DNA of 64,000 nucleotides from Trichobilharzia szidati (taxonomy: Eukaryota > Platyhelminthes > Trematoda > Strigeidida > Schistosomatidae). A model generated the notes under the pieces. It was not told where the DNA came from. It made no database searches and was given only the letters and a program-made list of their open reading frames with translations. Positions 11,546 through 23,454 of the stretch are shown piece by piece. Where the stretch lies: positions 11,294,804-11,358,803 of the forward strand of contig OX235277.1 in assembly GCA_944472155.2 (NCBI GenBank), given 5' to 3'. Each line of letters opens with the position of its first letter. Within the stretch, counting starts at the first letter, position 1. A program made the position numbers and the translations under genes.

Positions 11546-13317
11546 AATAATTTAGGTCAAGTCCTAAACGTTGTGGAATAATAAAGGTGAAATCGGTAGA
11601 GTTTAAATAAATATCATAAAAGTACGAAGTAAATGGAAAATAAGATAGGCTGGGTGGGAATTTTCCGATTTGAATTTACCTTTACTATGCAAAACTGAGA
11701 TTGTAATCATTAATCCTCATAGCTTGGGTTGAGTATAACGACGGGTTCAAATTCCATTCAGAAAGTTCAATGTAATGCGATCGATAACTTCGAATGCACC
11801 TTTTCTGTTCACTTGATGACTGCTATAAATCAACTGAGACGAAGTAGAACTTCTTATGAACTTTACTTAGCCTTTTCGGAACCATGCAGGAAGATGTTCA
11901 GTATTATGTCCCAACTCTGTGCTGTCACTCATGAATTTATCATTCAGAGAAGACATACGATAAAGGTACTTTAAATACTCCGAAAAGAACCTGTATTGTA
12001 TCTACTGTAGGATTAGTATTTTCTTGTGGCCCAACAATATCCAATGACCTGAAGGACATAAATTTTTATCAGGGGATTCAGTTATTCCTATGAAGCCACA
12101 TATAAAGGCGGTTCATTGCGTGTTGTATCCATAAAAAAAGAAAGGAAGATTATCTCTTGGATCTTAATGAGTTAAAAGATAGACAACAGTCACTGAATAC
12201 CTGTAGGAAATTCAATCAAAGGTTTACAGTCAAGCGTTTACAATGAATTGTGATTTTAACGTGCATTCTTCAATCCACTACATGTTCATTTAACTACCGC
12301 TTTCTATAAGGCGGATATCTCCAAATTATTATCAGTGATTTGACTTTTCGCAAATATGAATAACATAAAACATAAATTTATCACAAAAGCCACTAAATTA
12401 TCTTGTTTTTTCTCTTGGCTATCTGTTTATTATGTGATTATTAATCATGATACCTACAGGCGTTTGGATATTCAAAAAAACAGTGAGATCAAGAAACCCT
12501 AAGCCCATCTAAATTTGGTGAAATTTTAAACATAGGATATTAATATTATTCGTTTCACTTTGCTGTTGCTGTTATCGTTATTATATTTTAACAGTTAATG
12601 CAATCTATCACTTTCGAAAAATTATCTCATGAATAATAAAGTGAACAGAATAGATTGTGTTTAGGTTATTCGATCAAAACCATTGCGATCATCCTAAAGT
12701 GTAATGGTTATACTTTGCTCAGTATATAATTTTATCGGCAAAATATTTGTCCATTATCACTTTGTCATTAAACTGAATTTGTTAGCGTCATTACTTCAGA
12801 TCAGTCGAAGTGGCAGTAAGAGAATATTGACACAGAATTAAAAAAAATATTTCAACTGAAACAGTTTTAAAAGATATCAGGCAATATAAAAATGGTATTT
12901 AGTTCGACTTGTTGTTGCATATGTTCTGCTCAATTAACAGATAATTCAAGATACTGGCGACTAAATTAGAAGTATACACCCTAAGTTAGTGAAGTGTATA
13001 TCTACTATTCTTGCTGTTTTGATATGATTAATACGTATTAAAATAGATAGAGAGTAGATTACACCAACTACTGATAAACGGAAAGTAGTATAGCAAAGTA
13101 TTTGTGTATGAATCAGTGTATAGCCGTATCAAACATTGGAATAGGTACATTGTATCAATATGAGAATGACGATTACAGTCTAATAGGGTGCTAGTATCCT
13201 CTCCATTGATTTCTCGTCAATCACGCAGAGTCGACCAGATTTAATGGTCTTACATCCTTGTCAACAAAAAAGTAATGTTAACCGTTTAAGCCTGTTAGTC
13301 TAATTAGTAAGGCATAC
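11546..13317. other. No recognisable gene; weakly duplicated spacer
   Basis: 11870-11960 has weak similarity to 27905-27990 (a CC-TTTTC-AACCATG-GGAAGATG type stretch). 11990-12150 has weak similarity to 43090-43235. These hint that spacers share ancestry, but no frame or domain is preserved. The 81-codon plus frame at 11729-11974 is not conserved. Confidence 0.35.
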
Positions 13318-13515
13318 TATTTTATTTCAGTGAATTTATTTTTCTTATAGCTTGATTGCACACGGCATTTTGGTACAACAACGAAATATTCAGCAAGTGA
13401 CATCCGGGGACCAAATTTAGCAGTCGGACCATTGATATCAGGTATGCGTCGGTGGGGGATCGAACCCGAGACCATCTATATGGTCGGTATGCATCCCAAC
13501 TACTGTACCATCGAA
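13318..13515 (-). mobile_element. tRNA-derived SINE
   Basis: The minus strand carries an A-box-like TGGTACAGTAG (about 13500-13510) and a B-box GGTTCGATCC (13457-13466). These are followed by an AGCTTGATTGCACACGG-related body (plus-strand words) shared with the SINE at 62355-62540. It is diverged, so it is an old insertion. Confidence 0.65.
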
Positions 13516-13854
13516 ACATATGTTTCTCATCTGAAAATATTTTTAGGCGGTTGGTGATGACAGCATGAGAGAGCATTAATAGATTCCATAAAATCATTAA
13601 CATGGACATAGATGTTACTCAGTAAAACATCGTGGTTAAAACAGAAATATGAAAGAAAACTATTGTCAACTGTTTAGTCGCAGTGGTTTGATTGCCTGCA
13701 GGTATGATCGCAACATAAAATCAGTTAGATAACTACTGGAAAGTCAGAGAATACTGAGAAGTTATTTCGTCCTAGTTCACTACACATTGCTAACTAAAAC
13801 CGAACTGTGAGGGCGAAACAATCAAGAGTTTCTTACCTAACAAGTATGTAGAAA

Positions 13855-14020
13855 AAAAAAGTCAAGAAGGATTGGCTATGCACTGAGGAGACCATCAAAC
13901 GACGTCAAGTGCCAGGTCATAGGGTGGAATCCCATTTAAAAACAACGAGTTCGACGTGTGGCATTTACGAAATCGTAAGTGGAGTAAATGAAATATCACA
14001 GGCAATAGTGAATCCGGCTA
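13855..14020 (+). pseudogene. RTE reverse-transcriptase C-terminal remnant
   Basis: Plus-strand translation with interruptions gives RRIGYALRRPSNDV...GWNP. This matches the WVGHSLRRPLSDIA...EWNP region near the C-terminus of the RTE element at 55.8-58.9 kb. No TSD or (TAA)n tail is visible. It is an old fragment. Confidence 0.6.
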
Positions 14021-14561
14021 AAAATGAGGATAGCGAGTGAAACTCATTTCACTTAACTCCTGAAAACTGGCTGGAAAATGAACACATCATATAGAAATTA
14101 ATATGTTATTCCACTCCGTTTAGATTTGAACTAGTAATCTGAACACATGCGATCCCAACAATGTCACAGTTCGCATTATATTTAGTCTCCACTCATGATA
14201 CATTTCATCACTACTGGTGTTTCTGTCAAGTTATCCCTTGTATAGCCAAATTAAGAGTTGAAAACTGCAAAAAGTTCGAAAAAATTATAAAGATCGTGTA
14301 TACTTAATCATTGGATGAAACATTTAGAGTTGATTTTATAAGCCCCAATATGTAATCCTGCAGTTACTTCATTTCCTAAAATTATTCATTCATACTTCAT
14401 AGGCGAGTTGTTTTCATCCGTAGTACAATGACAACTAATTTCTGCTTTTTGCTATATCAAAATCAGCAAGATAATATTTGTTCTAATGACACTAACGGAC
14501 AGGAAGTCTTTTACATAAAGCCAGTTTGATATATGTAGTAAGTAAATGAGTTTACGAAACT
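14021..14561. other. No recognisable feature
   Basis: AT-rich spacer between an RTE scrap and the duplicated block that begins at 14562. I see no frame or repeat worth naming. Confidence 0.5.
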
Positions 14562-15346
14562 TCCTAGCTAACGAGTGTCAGACAGCGTGACACCTTGGTC
14601 TAAGGCTTTTCCTCCATAATTTTCAAATATCTGACATCAGTTTATTGTTCACCATGATTATAAGCCACTCAGATTGGTAAACACACCGCATAAAACCATT
14701 GAAAACATTCTGAAATCAGTACACTTGCTGATAAATATTTTTGTCTGAATTACAGGTGAACACTGTAAATCATTTTCAGTATGTCACGAAAACAAAAACA
14801 TTTTTGAATTTGAAATAGATTCCTTGTGTAGGAAGATGTCTGATAAAACAGACGACCATGAATGACTTCATCATGAGAATAGCAAAAACCGTTTTTTCTT
14901 TACCAAATAGTTTCACGCCTCTCGTAGATGGATTTGTATCGAAGAAAACTTTTATTAGCATTCATAGAACGTAAATTTTCCTCACCATTTCAGTAGTTAC
15001 GCCGTCTCCTGTCGCCATAGAATGGAAGATCCACGCAACGGAACTATTAGAGACATAAATTCGATTAAAGATTTCGCGCTTTTGAATGTGAAACAGCACA
15101 TTGTACAATGATGTGCTGAAACGGTTTGCAGGATTGGGGTATGAAACAGCTGAATGTGCGTTTTTTAATCATAGGAATATTTTACTGATATATAAAATCT
15201 GTGCTAATCATTGTCTGTAAATATTCAACTATGTAAGCCGAAATATAGACAAACGTCATCCTTAAACTTTATTTGATTGACATAAACCCTGCAGTCTCTT
15301 GTAGCGCCAAGGGGTTGGGTTTTCACCCATTGGGCATTTATTGGTT
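14562..15346. repeat. Duplicated spacer block, copy 2 (matches 254-1024)
   Basis: This is the second copy of the block at 254-1024, at the same side of unit B as the first is of unit A. It shows that the duplication that made A and B included several kb left of the gene. Right of 15346 the two loci no longer align, so a later deletion or insertion replaced the DNA between this block and the gene in one of them. Confidence 0.7.
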
Positions 15347-16470
15347 TGACTTTAAGGTCCCCAAGTCAGTCAAAATTAAAACGTCTGATTTTGTATGTCT
15401 AATCTGTGTAATCGATCAAGTTAATGAAAAGCACATATGCTCTGATGAAATAATAAAATACACAGATTGGATGGTGTGTGAAACAAAAGAAAACTAGATT
15501 TCATAGCACTAAACATGTTACACAGAACGGTCAAATGATATTTTAAGGATGATAAGTTATGTAAAATGTGCACACATATGTTAGGACACAGTTGAATACA
15601 GAAGTAAAATCATTTAATATCTGTAATAAATCCTCTGCTGTGATATCCAACGGTTTTGTACGCCTTGTTCGCCGTTATTTAAGACAGCAGTGACAGCAAC
15701 ACTTCCAGGAGACCAGGATTTTCAACTTGATATGAGCTTCCAGAGGTGCGATGGAAGGTGAGGACATGCGGGAAAGCCAATTTGATCAAGCTTATTTGTG
15801 GTCAGAAAAATAGTTGAGACATGTTCAAAAATGTTATCAACATCCACAGTGGTTGCAAATCAGCCAACAGGAATAGGATCTATTAAAACTGAAGATGCAA
15901 AATATATGAAAGTAGTGGAAAATACCTGTGTTTATTATGACATTACGCAACTATACTGTTAGGCTTATATTAGTTCATATCACGTTGAAAATCTGAAACA
16001 ACTAAAACAGTGTTCGAGGACACTTTGAAAAATATAAAGCCTGGTGAGGTTGTATTATCAATGAAAATCAATTCAACGTTTATAAAATGAAATCGTTATT
16101 TAATTTGTCAAGCTGAAATGCTTCGAATATGAGGAAATATCAGCTTCTAATTTGGACACTCGTGTGTGTCGCTTGAAGGTTGGTATGACGATATTGTGTT
16201 ATAGGCAGTGTCGAGAATGCACATCAGCCGGTTACTTATCTGAGGAAAGTGTGAAAATATTCACAGTGCCCTGTTATTTCATATCACTTCTTCTGTGCGG
16301 TGGTGAGATTTGACACGTGTCAACATTACCATTTCCCATAGGCTAATTCAGTCTTTCATCAGAAGTGGTAATCTACATTGGATACTCAACATTAGGTGAA
16401 TGTACAGATGGGATAATCGAAAATTAAACACTGAAAAGCTGTGAACCATCTAAGAAAATACTGTTCAACA
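15347..16470. other. No recognisable feature
   Basis: I see no gene, RNA or element. A 74-codon plus frame (15273-15497) begins inside the duplicated block and runs into unique sequence, so it is not conserved. Confidence 0.5.
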
Positions 16471-17170
16471 AATGTGCAGAAAAATTCAGAAGGATTGGTC
16501 GGACGCTATAGAGTCATTTAGGCGTTATCATACTCTGCGAAGACACACGAGCGTCACCTGAACAGGTAGTGACCGATCAACTATCGCAGAGCTTTACGAA
16601 GATGATATCGCAAAGCGGGAACGAGAGATTTTGAGTAATCGTGAAGCCAGATGACAGTGATGATGACGAAGTGAATGAGCTATAGGTGTGTCAATGAATC
16701 CAAACGTTCATCTTACAGGGCAAGGAATAAATTAAAGTCGTGATCATAATCACATCAGTCATATCATATCTGCGTTAAAGCCTTGTTCAGTCTGCCACAA
16801 ATGGCTTGACTGTGAGTAATCTAGAAGAAACTCTTGAATTCATCCTCTTTTTCCTTATTGTGTGATGAAATTGAGAATTTAAAAGTGGCGAAATTACTTG
16901 ATCGTTCAATGTTCAATACTATTTACTTGATTCACTTCATTGTTTTGAGCATGTCATTACTTTAAATGATTTTTGTGACTCTCTGTCTCCATGCCTGTCA
17001 ACTCTCAGTCAGACTTTTATTTCTTTTATTTCTCTTTTCTCTTTTTGTTGTTGTTGCTTTTTGTTTTTAAAATCTTATAAAATTTATGAGGTAATTAGAT
17101 GCAATATTGTAATGCAGGCTGAAAATTCCATACCTGTACCACAAATACCGTTTGGAATAAAGCCATTATT
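16471..17170 (+). mobile_element. Degenerate non-LTR retrotransposon 3' end (RTE-like)
   Basis: 16490-16530 translates on the plus strand to a FRRIGRTL stretch like the conserved RTE C-terminal RR.GH.LRR. The following 500 bp read as a 3' untranslated region with a T-rich tract at 17010-17065. It ends in AATAAAGCCATTATTATTATT at about 17155-17175, the AT-trinucleotide tail style of these elements. The coding part is badly broken. Confidence 0.45.
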
Positions 17171-17619
17171 ATTATTTGAAATTTGAGGTTCAATACCAGC
17201 AATTTTTGCGGCTGACTTGGACAATGTCAGGTGTTTTCTTCAGTTTTAGATTTTTGTCTATGAATCTAAGTAGGATTCAATTTTCTAACAAGGTCGCACG
17301 GAGATTTTGTGATACTTCACCAAAAGACTCTTCAATGAAAATCTTCCGGATCCTCGAGGAAAAAAGTTATATCAGGTTTCTCCTTGTGCTTAGAGGCACA
17401 AAACTTTGAAGGTCAAATTAATGACAACAATTAAACAGAAGCAGGTGAAAATCCATATCTACTTCAATAAATAAAACGGAGTTCAGTGTAAATATTTGGC
17501 ATATTGACGAAGAAAATTAACCTGATCCATTCTGCTATACTCTACATTCTAGCCATGGTTCGGACGTACATGTTGGATGTTTCATACCAAGTATAATACA
17601 AGGAAAAATGAACAAGTTA
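17171..17619. other. No recognisable feature
   Basis: A 77-codon plus frame (17176-17409) starts at the end of the retroelement tail and has no motif. Nothing else is visible before the RTE scrap at 17.62 kb. Confidence 0.45.
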
Positions 17620-17771
17620 GTAGAAGGGGCGGTCAACACATGACTTCTAGAAAACATAGAAAACAATAAAGAGGTTGAAAATACTTAACGAACTACAAAA
17701 CTCTGAAGCGATCAGTAGGACGCATTCAGAAGACGTCAGTTCATTCACCTATTTGCCTCTCTCCCAACTTT
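17620..17771 (+). pseudogene. RTE remnant at left edge of unit B
   Basis: This stretch shares GCGGTCAACACA-GACTTCTA and GTCAGTTCATTCACCTAT words with 34010-34140 and 48515-48640. The last part corresponds to codons for SSFTYL, matching TSFTYLGS in the RTE reverse transcriptase. The same remnant marks the right side of units C and D but the left side of unit B. Confidence 0.5.
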
Positions 17772-17918
17772 GAAGTTGATTTCGTCGTCGTTTTTGCCCT
17801 CAGTGACTATGACCAAACATCTCATGGAGAGATATATCCTCAGTGTATTACTAATGTTTCAATAGCAAAGGAAACATTATCGAGTGTGAATGAATTCTTT
17901 CCTGATTTCAATAACTGA
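17772..17918 (+). CDS. Exon-like conserved frame of unknown function (unit B copy)
   Basis: A plus-strand frame starting with codons for EVDFVVVFALSDYDQTS runs to TGA at 17916-17918. It is shared with 62118-62285 in unit E. Between the two, eight of twelve base differences fall at third codon positions, and the only length difference is 21 bp, which keeps the frame. That pattern suggests past or present coding. However, the DNA after the stop is equally similar, no good splice acceptor precedes it here, and I recognise no family. It could be the last exon of a gene, or a fossil transposon frame. Confidence 0.3.
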   Translation, partial: EVDFVVVFALSDYDQTSHGEIYPQCITNVSIAKETLSSVNEFFPDFNN

Positions 17919-18975
17919 TGATTGAACACTCGAGAATGAGGAATCATCTGTCAAAAGTGAATTGTCATCTACTGTGGACGGAATTGGTCGTTGTAATCAG
18001 AGTCTATGAAATGTTTAATGGCCATGCTTTCTACTCATGCTCTTATCATTTTGTAACCCTGAAAGGCAGTGTCAATGCAACTGTCTCTTCATAACTCTTT
18101 TCTCTAGATAAATTACACAGTGAATAATGGATTCCGAAGTAACAGTCTACAGATACAATTTATCTGGTACAATAAACCAGTGGCGAATCAGCAGAATAAA
18201 CATTCAACCTGATGGATGCAGTTCGAAACCACTATATGGTCATCTATCGAGGAGCGCCTTTTATTACACGAATTCCTGTCTCGTCAACTTCTACATCTTT
18301 TGTTCTAATTTCCAGGTACAGATATGCATGCGTATTCCTGTAATTCCTAAAGCTGAGGTTAAGTTTTGCGTGGTAGTCCACAAATTGCAATGCACATCTT
18401 TCATCGAACAGGCTAATTCACACTCAAAATGCCCATATTCGTGATGCATGTGGACTGAATGTGGTTGTTTCATGCATCAAATATCCATCTGTAATATCCG
18501 AGATATCCTTCCCAAGTTACGCGATCATTTCGATAGACAGAATGTAGGCAGGAATACACTTCAATAATCACCCACTATGCATTTATGAAATCTAGAATTG
18601 CCTTCGTTTATCTTCGATCGCATTTATCAAACCAACAATCGACACGAGAATCGACTACTGGTCTCTGAATACGGGTTCGTATGCGTACCACAGGAAATAC
18701 TCGATGCCACTTATTTGTAGCCCGTGAAGGAATGTATTCAACCGCGAACATGTTGATCATACGCTGTGTAGATTGAAAGTGTAAATTCCGGTGAAATTAA
18801 CTACATCGAGTCAGAATTCACTGAGACCACTCGAACAACAAACTTCTGATAACACATTCACAACTGCCTAACTGATTTCGGAGATCACATGAGGTTGGCG
18901 ATTACCCTGAATCCGTGAGATGTCGAATGAATCTGTGAATTTGTAATCAGAAAACAAGGAATTTGTCAAAATTGA

Positions 18976-18981
18976 TTTATT
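18976..18981 (-). promoter_or_regulatory. Polyadenylation signal AATAAA, gene copy B
   Basis: AATAAA on the minus strand lies 45 nt beyond the copy B stop codon, at the position homologous to copies A and D. Confidence 0.6.
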
Positions 18982-19025
18982 GCTCATTATCTCTACACCC
19001 ACAAACAAATTTCACATTTCAGTTT

Positions 19026-21563
19026 TCATTTTTTAACTCGACATCGAGAAAGTCGACAAATATTTTCACAGCAGTCTTCATCTGTCCTACAAAATTCCAT
19101 TCGTTGTTTACAACAAAATTGGAGACCTGTTGATTTTCGACGTCGACAGTAAACAGTGGGACAACACTTTCCGATGTAAAAAGGAGTATAAATGCCATCT
19201 CGACACAAACATTCATCTCCTTTCAAAAAAAAACAAATACAATGTTATTTGTATTTCATGAATAAACGTGGCTCAGTTAGCTTTGAAAGTCAAAAGAAAA
19301 TTGTCAAGAATGAATTAGGCGATAAACTATTGCGAGGTAAAACATTCACATTGCTACCTTACCACCACTTCTCGTCCCGATTTGTAGGCGACGTCAGTTT
19401 GACTCAATTGAATTGTAGTCAGAGATCAGGTTCAGTTCATTGTTGGCAGAAATCTGCCATCCATTTACGCACAATAAATTTATCAATTAGCGTGGGTTGA
19501 AATGACAGAGATGCAGAGAGTTTATTCAAGGCAACCGAGGCATATCCTGCGAACCTTGTCAAACTTCCTATAAACATGCGAATATCTACTAATCACTGTT
19601 TTTCATAGGAATGCCACTGATTAACTCCATTGTGTTCTGTGACCAGTGTGTCCTGCATTGAAACCGACTTATTTACTTATTAGTACACAAATTTCACAAA
19701 CTTCGTTCTCTGTTTCATATCATGCTTTGGAATCATTCAGACAAATTCGACCAAAAGATGCAAAGTCGGAATATTTGGAGGAAAACAAATTCTTATGAAA
19801 ATATGAGAAACTATGCAAGAAGTCTTAGATGCGCTTTTGTTTTTTTAGTCGACTTCTTTTATTTCCATTACACCTAAGTAGATAAACTTGGAACTTCTGA
19901 TGGAATCAAGTAATTTTCCTTAGTCTTTCATTGAGAGATATTCAAAACGTGAAGAAAAGGATGGATAGAAATCTGTTGGTGAGAATGCGGTTATTTACAG
20001 TGGTGAGTCCTCGACAGCATCGCCGTATATGTAGGAGAAACACCCAGCCAGCAAAATATAATAGTGAAAAGGAATTAACGACGTCTAAAGGTGGTTCAGA
20101 GATATCTGCAGACCTAAAGAAACTAGTAAACAGTCACACTCCATTCCATATAAACGAGACACAAAATCGACTTTGATAAGACTAAGGTTCCGCGAAAATG
20201 TTTTGGGTCGTATAAAGAAAGGCTGACAGCAGAAGCCCTACATACGTGAGTGAATCTCAACAGTTTGAACAGGCGTGAAGGTGTGATGTTAGCTGATGCA
20301 TGGTAAATCCTGATTAATAAATTAAAATGGATATCTGTCACTAATTATTCAAACTTGGTATACATTACTGATTGTCTACATCTTCTGATGGAGAGGCTCA
20401 AAATCTTTTACAACTGTTTAACAAAAACACTCATAAACACATCATAGTATACTTAATATGCACATATATTTTCCCATTCAGGTATCTACGACCATCAACT
20501 TTCAGTCGAACGTAATCTGATGAAAAGTACAGACTGTTCAAAGTGTATAACTGAAGTTGACCAACATTTGAAAGTCTGAGGTCAAAATTCGATCACAAAT
20601 CATACAATTTGGTTTATTGTACATATTGATGCCTGTTTCAAGAAACGTAAGTAAAGACAAAGTTTTCAAAGACATGAGATATACTTTTAATACATGAACC
20701 TCTCTTGTGTTAACTTCAATTGATTTCACTGATGCAGTTCGGACCAGTTTTCCGAAAGAAACTTTGAAGTCGGTCATTTCAACATCGCTGAGATTTTACT
20801 CATATAATTTTTACAAAGAATATTTGACTTGTTCGTGTCTTGACATTGGATCTACAGTGTGCATTGCATTCAACTGGGAACTAATCTAGTGAACACAAAT
20901 GAATATTAATGAGCCATGATATTCTGCACTTCAGTTCACTGACATTGTCATCAATTGAGAAGCTGTTCAGTTATCAACTAGGCTACATGCCGGATAAGAT
21001 ACAGAGCACGACGATGCATATCAAGCAATAAACAGGGTTCACTGAGTGTACAGTTCCAGATGAGCAACAGACCAGTCACGACATAGTGTAGATATTAACC
21101 GATTCAGAAACCGCATCCAAGTTACAGCATTGCTTTAGATTGGAGACGCGGATCTACCAAAAACAATCACAATGCTTTCACATTCCTAAGAATATCAATA
21201 TTTCGAAATTTTCCTGCTATCGCATTCATCGAATGTACACATGACACTCCGAAATTGACGAAGCATCTCATCCTCACAAACAAAATTCTCATGCAAGTTA
21301 TCAACAGAGTGAAGTTGAAGTCTACACTCGTGAACGCATCCACATCAACGACATTACTACACAACCGACATTCATAAAAGCTGAACAGTAAATTGGGCAT
21401 CTATCAAATATCAAATAATACTCAGTCGGCCTAATGAACACAAATCTACTATAATCACAAAATAAAGCACATCACAATAAAACATACCTGAAGCCCGCAC
21501 AACATAGTCGCCCATCATCAGAACTGACAATACCAATATCGTGAGCAACGTAGAAGTGTGCAT
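19026..21563 (-). CDS. Secreted cysteine-rich (knottin-like) peptide, copy B, two exons
   Basis: Exon 1 (21488-21563) encodes the 25-residue signal peptide with three or four conservative changes from copy A, and has the same GTATGT donor. Exon 2 (19026-19219) follows a T-rich acceptor and encodes about 64 residues ending RVKK before TGA. All twelve cysteines keep their positions (4, 6, 19, 20, 25, 36, 37, 44, 50, 51, 55, 60). The residues between them differ widely from copy A, with only about half shared, and two residues are added at the C-terminus. The invariant core includes RKSTGL.FCCK and the DEDCCENIC knot segment. The 2.27-kb intron contains a Penelope-like scrap. An intact, expressible gene is inferred; no defect is seen. 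Confidence 0.8.
19985..20325 (+). pseudogene. Penelope-like GIY-YIG fragment in intron of copy B
   Basis: The fragment is homologous to those in the introns of A, C and D. Plus-strand codons read FDKTKVPRKCFGSYKERLTAEALHT with frameshifts, followed by a tail resembling the C-terminal end after the GIY-YIG glutamate. The minus-strand frame 20123-20341 is antisense to it. Confidence 0.5.
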
Positions 21564-21601
21564 AGTCGGATTATTATTGCCACAGTGTAAACAGGAAAGT
21601 C

Positions 21602-21609
21602 ACTATATA
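21602..21609 (-). promoter_or_regulatory. TATA box, gene copy B
   Basis: TATATAGT on the minus strand, 39 nt upstream of the copy B start codon. One base differs from the other copies (A to G at the seventh position). Confidence 0.55.
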
Positions 21610-22960
21610 TTTCCCACTGTATCCAAATGGTGGACATATCTATGCCATTGTGATCACACACGAATGAAGATTGTTCACACTGGAACTTAAGTGAACACTT
21701 CGTTATGCAGAGGGATTAGTGGAAACGTAGTCAGTGTAGCGAGATCAATGAGAAGAACACGAGTATTTGTCACGTAATTTATTGTAATTGAATGTAACAT
21801 TTTGGTTTTAAACGGTCCCCATGTGTATTTGTATTTTGTGCATTGTAGAATAGACCATGTCAATTATTATAATTCTATTCCAGTAGTTGTTTGCACACAC
21901 ACATAAGTTCTAATTCTTCACTGCACATGATCATACTGACTGTTCAAATTGTTATTTTCATTCTCATTTTGTATTTGGATGAATGTGACCAAAAATATGG
22001 TGGACGCCCTGGCGATAGTCTCGCTGGAAATAATAACACAAATATATATATAGAACTTGTTGTTACACGTAAACGAATAATGTAACAGAATAATAAATAA
22101 TTTGATTTCCATGTTACATGTGGAACATTGATCGAAAATGAAGAAGAGAGAGGAACCATTTGGGCTTTGAGGAAGTGAGATCGACATGACTTGTTGTATG
22201 TAACACTTCAAATTGAATACAAACTTTTCCGCATTTTCGAATTCACTCCTGTGTTCGAAGTTCAGATTACCACGCACACCGTAATGTAAACGCCTGATTG
22301 AATGACAGTATCAGCATAGTCGAGGGATACATTTCAACATGATATTAGGCACCACAGTAATTATATCAACAGACTGGTCGACAATCTCAAATACTATTTC
22401 GCGTGTGATAGTGATTCCCATGTAGTGACGTCATTCGCAATAGAACAGTCATATGCCACGTTTGAAACGGATTCATTGAACCACCACTGCGAAGTAACTG
22501 AAATCCCGAGAATGTATCTACACTGTTGGTGGCATTCATGGTTGAACGCAGTTAAACTTGCACTGTCACATCCATGCTGGTGTCTTAGTTGAGAAACGAT
22601 TTGAGATACAATCCAACAATTCGCACATAGTAGCGTTTCTCAGATGGATGAGATTAACCCCTGTGACTTCAATCCAGAGAATACATCCACCCTGTTAATG
22701 GCATTTACGTTTGAACATAGTTAAACTGTCACATTCATGTAGGTCTCTTAGTTGAAAGTCTTTTCGAGAAAGATTCGCACAATTCGCGCAAACGAACATT
22801 TCTCAGATGGATGAGGTTGATTCCTGTTTCACACTGAAGTGAAGTTTGTATTTACAGTAAGTCAAGCACAAAATATTGACCCTGAATCACATTTCAGAGG
22901 GGTATGGATATCCTGACGTTTATTTTTAACAGCATTCTAAAGAATTTGAAGTCTACGCAA

Positions 22961-23454
22961 CCTTCGAATTCATTATAGAATTGAGTTTATATGTCAGTCT
23001 GCCGTTTTTACATTATGAATAAGAACATGCAAGTACGAGTGATATCTCTGCTTAGACTGGAACACACAACATAGTCATTTCCAATAATCTGTGAATGGAG
23101 ACCATTCAAAGTTGAAAAGAGAGATCACTGATCAAGGAATATACTCGCCTATATCTTTCTCATCATCTTCGACGTCTGTATGCGAACATTAGTCAAACAG
23201 TAATTGTTATCTGCAAGAAAACCAATAAAATCCACTTGGCAGTGGTCATAACTTTTGCATGTGGCAATATTCACAAACGTTAAACCAACAGAAATAATGG
23301 CTAATGAGGAAATGTGAGGGATATATTTGTACACCTATGTAAGTCAACATGTGACGTGAGTAACTGGCATCTACAGGATAGATGTTCAGTGATGCAATCT
23401 ATGCTGTGTACGGTTTTTATGAATTTGCTGATTTTACGCCGCCCGGGTTAACAA
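22961..23454. other. No recognisable feature
   Basis: Spacer between unit B and the Penelope-like element. Only a 61-codon minus frame without motif. Confidence 0.45.

Larger units (their letters stand above)
17772..22960. repeat. Tandem repeat unit B of the cysteine-rich peptide array
   Basis: The left part (17772-18187) is shared only with unit E. From 18187 on it matches unit A, and from the cysteine exon on also C and D. It carries an intact two-exon gene and lacks the RTE insertion of unit A. The right end near 22950 matches 9415. Confidence 0.85.
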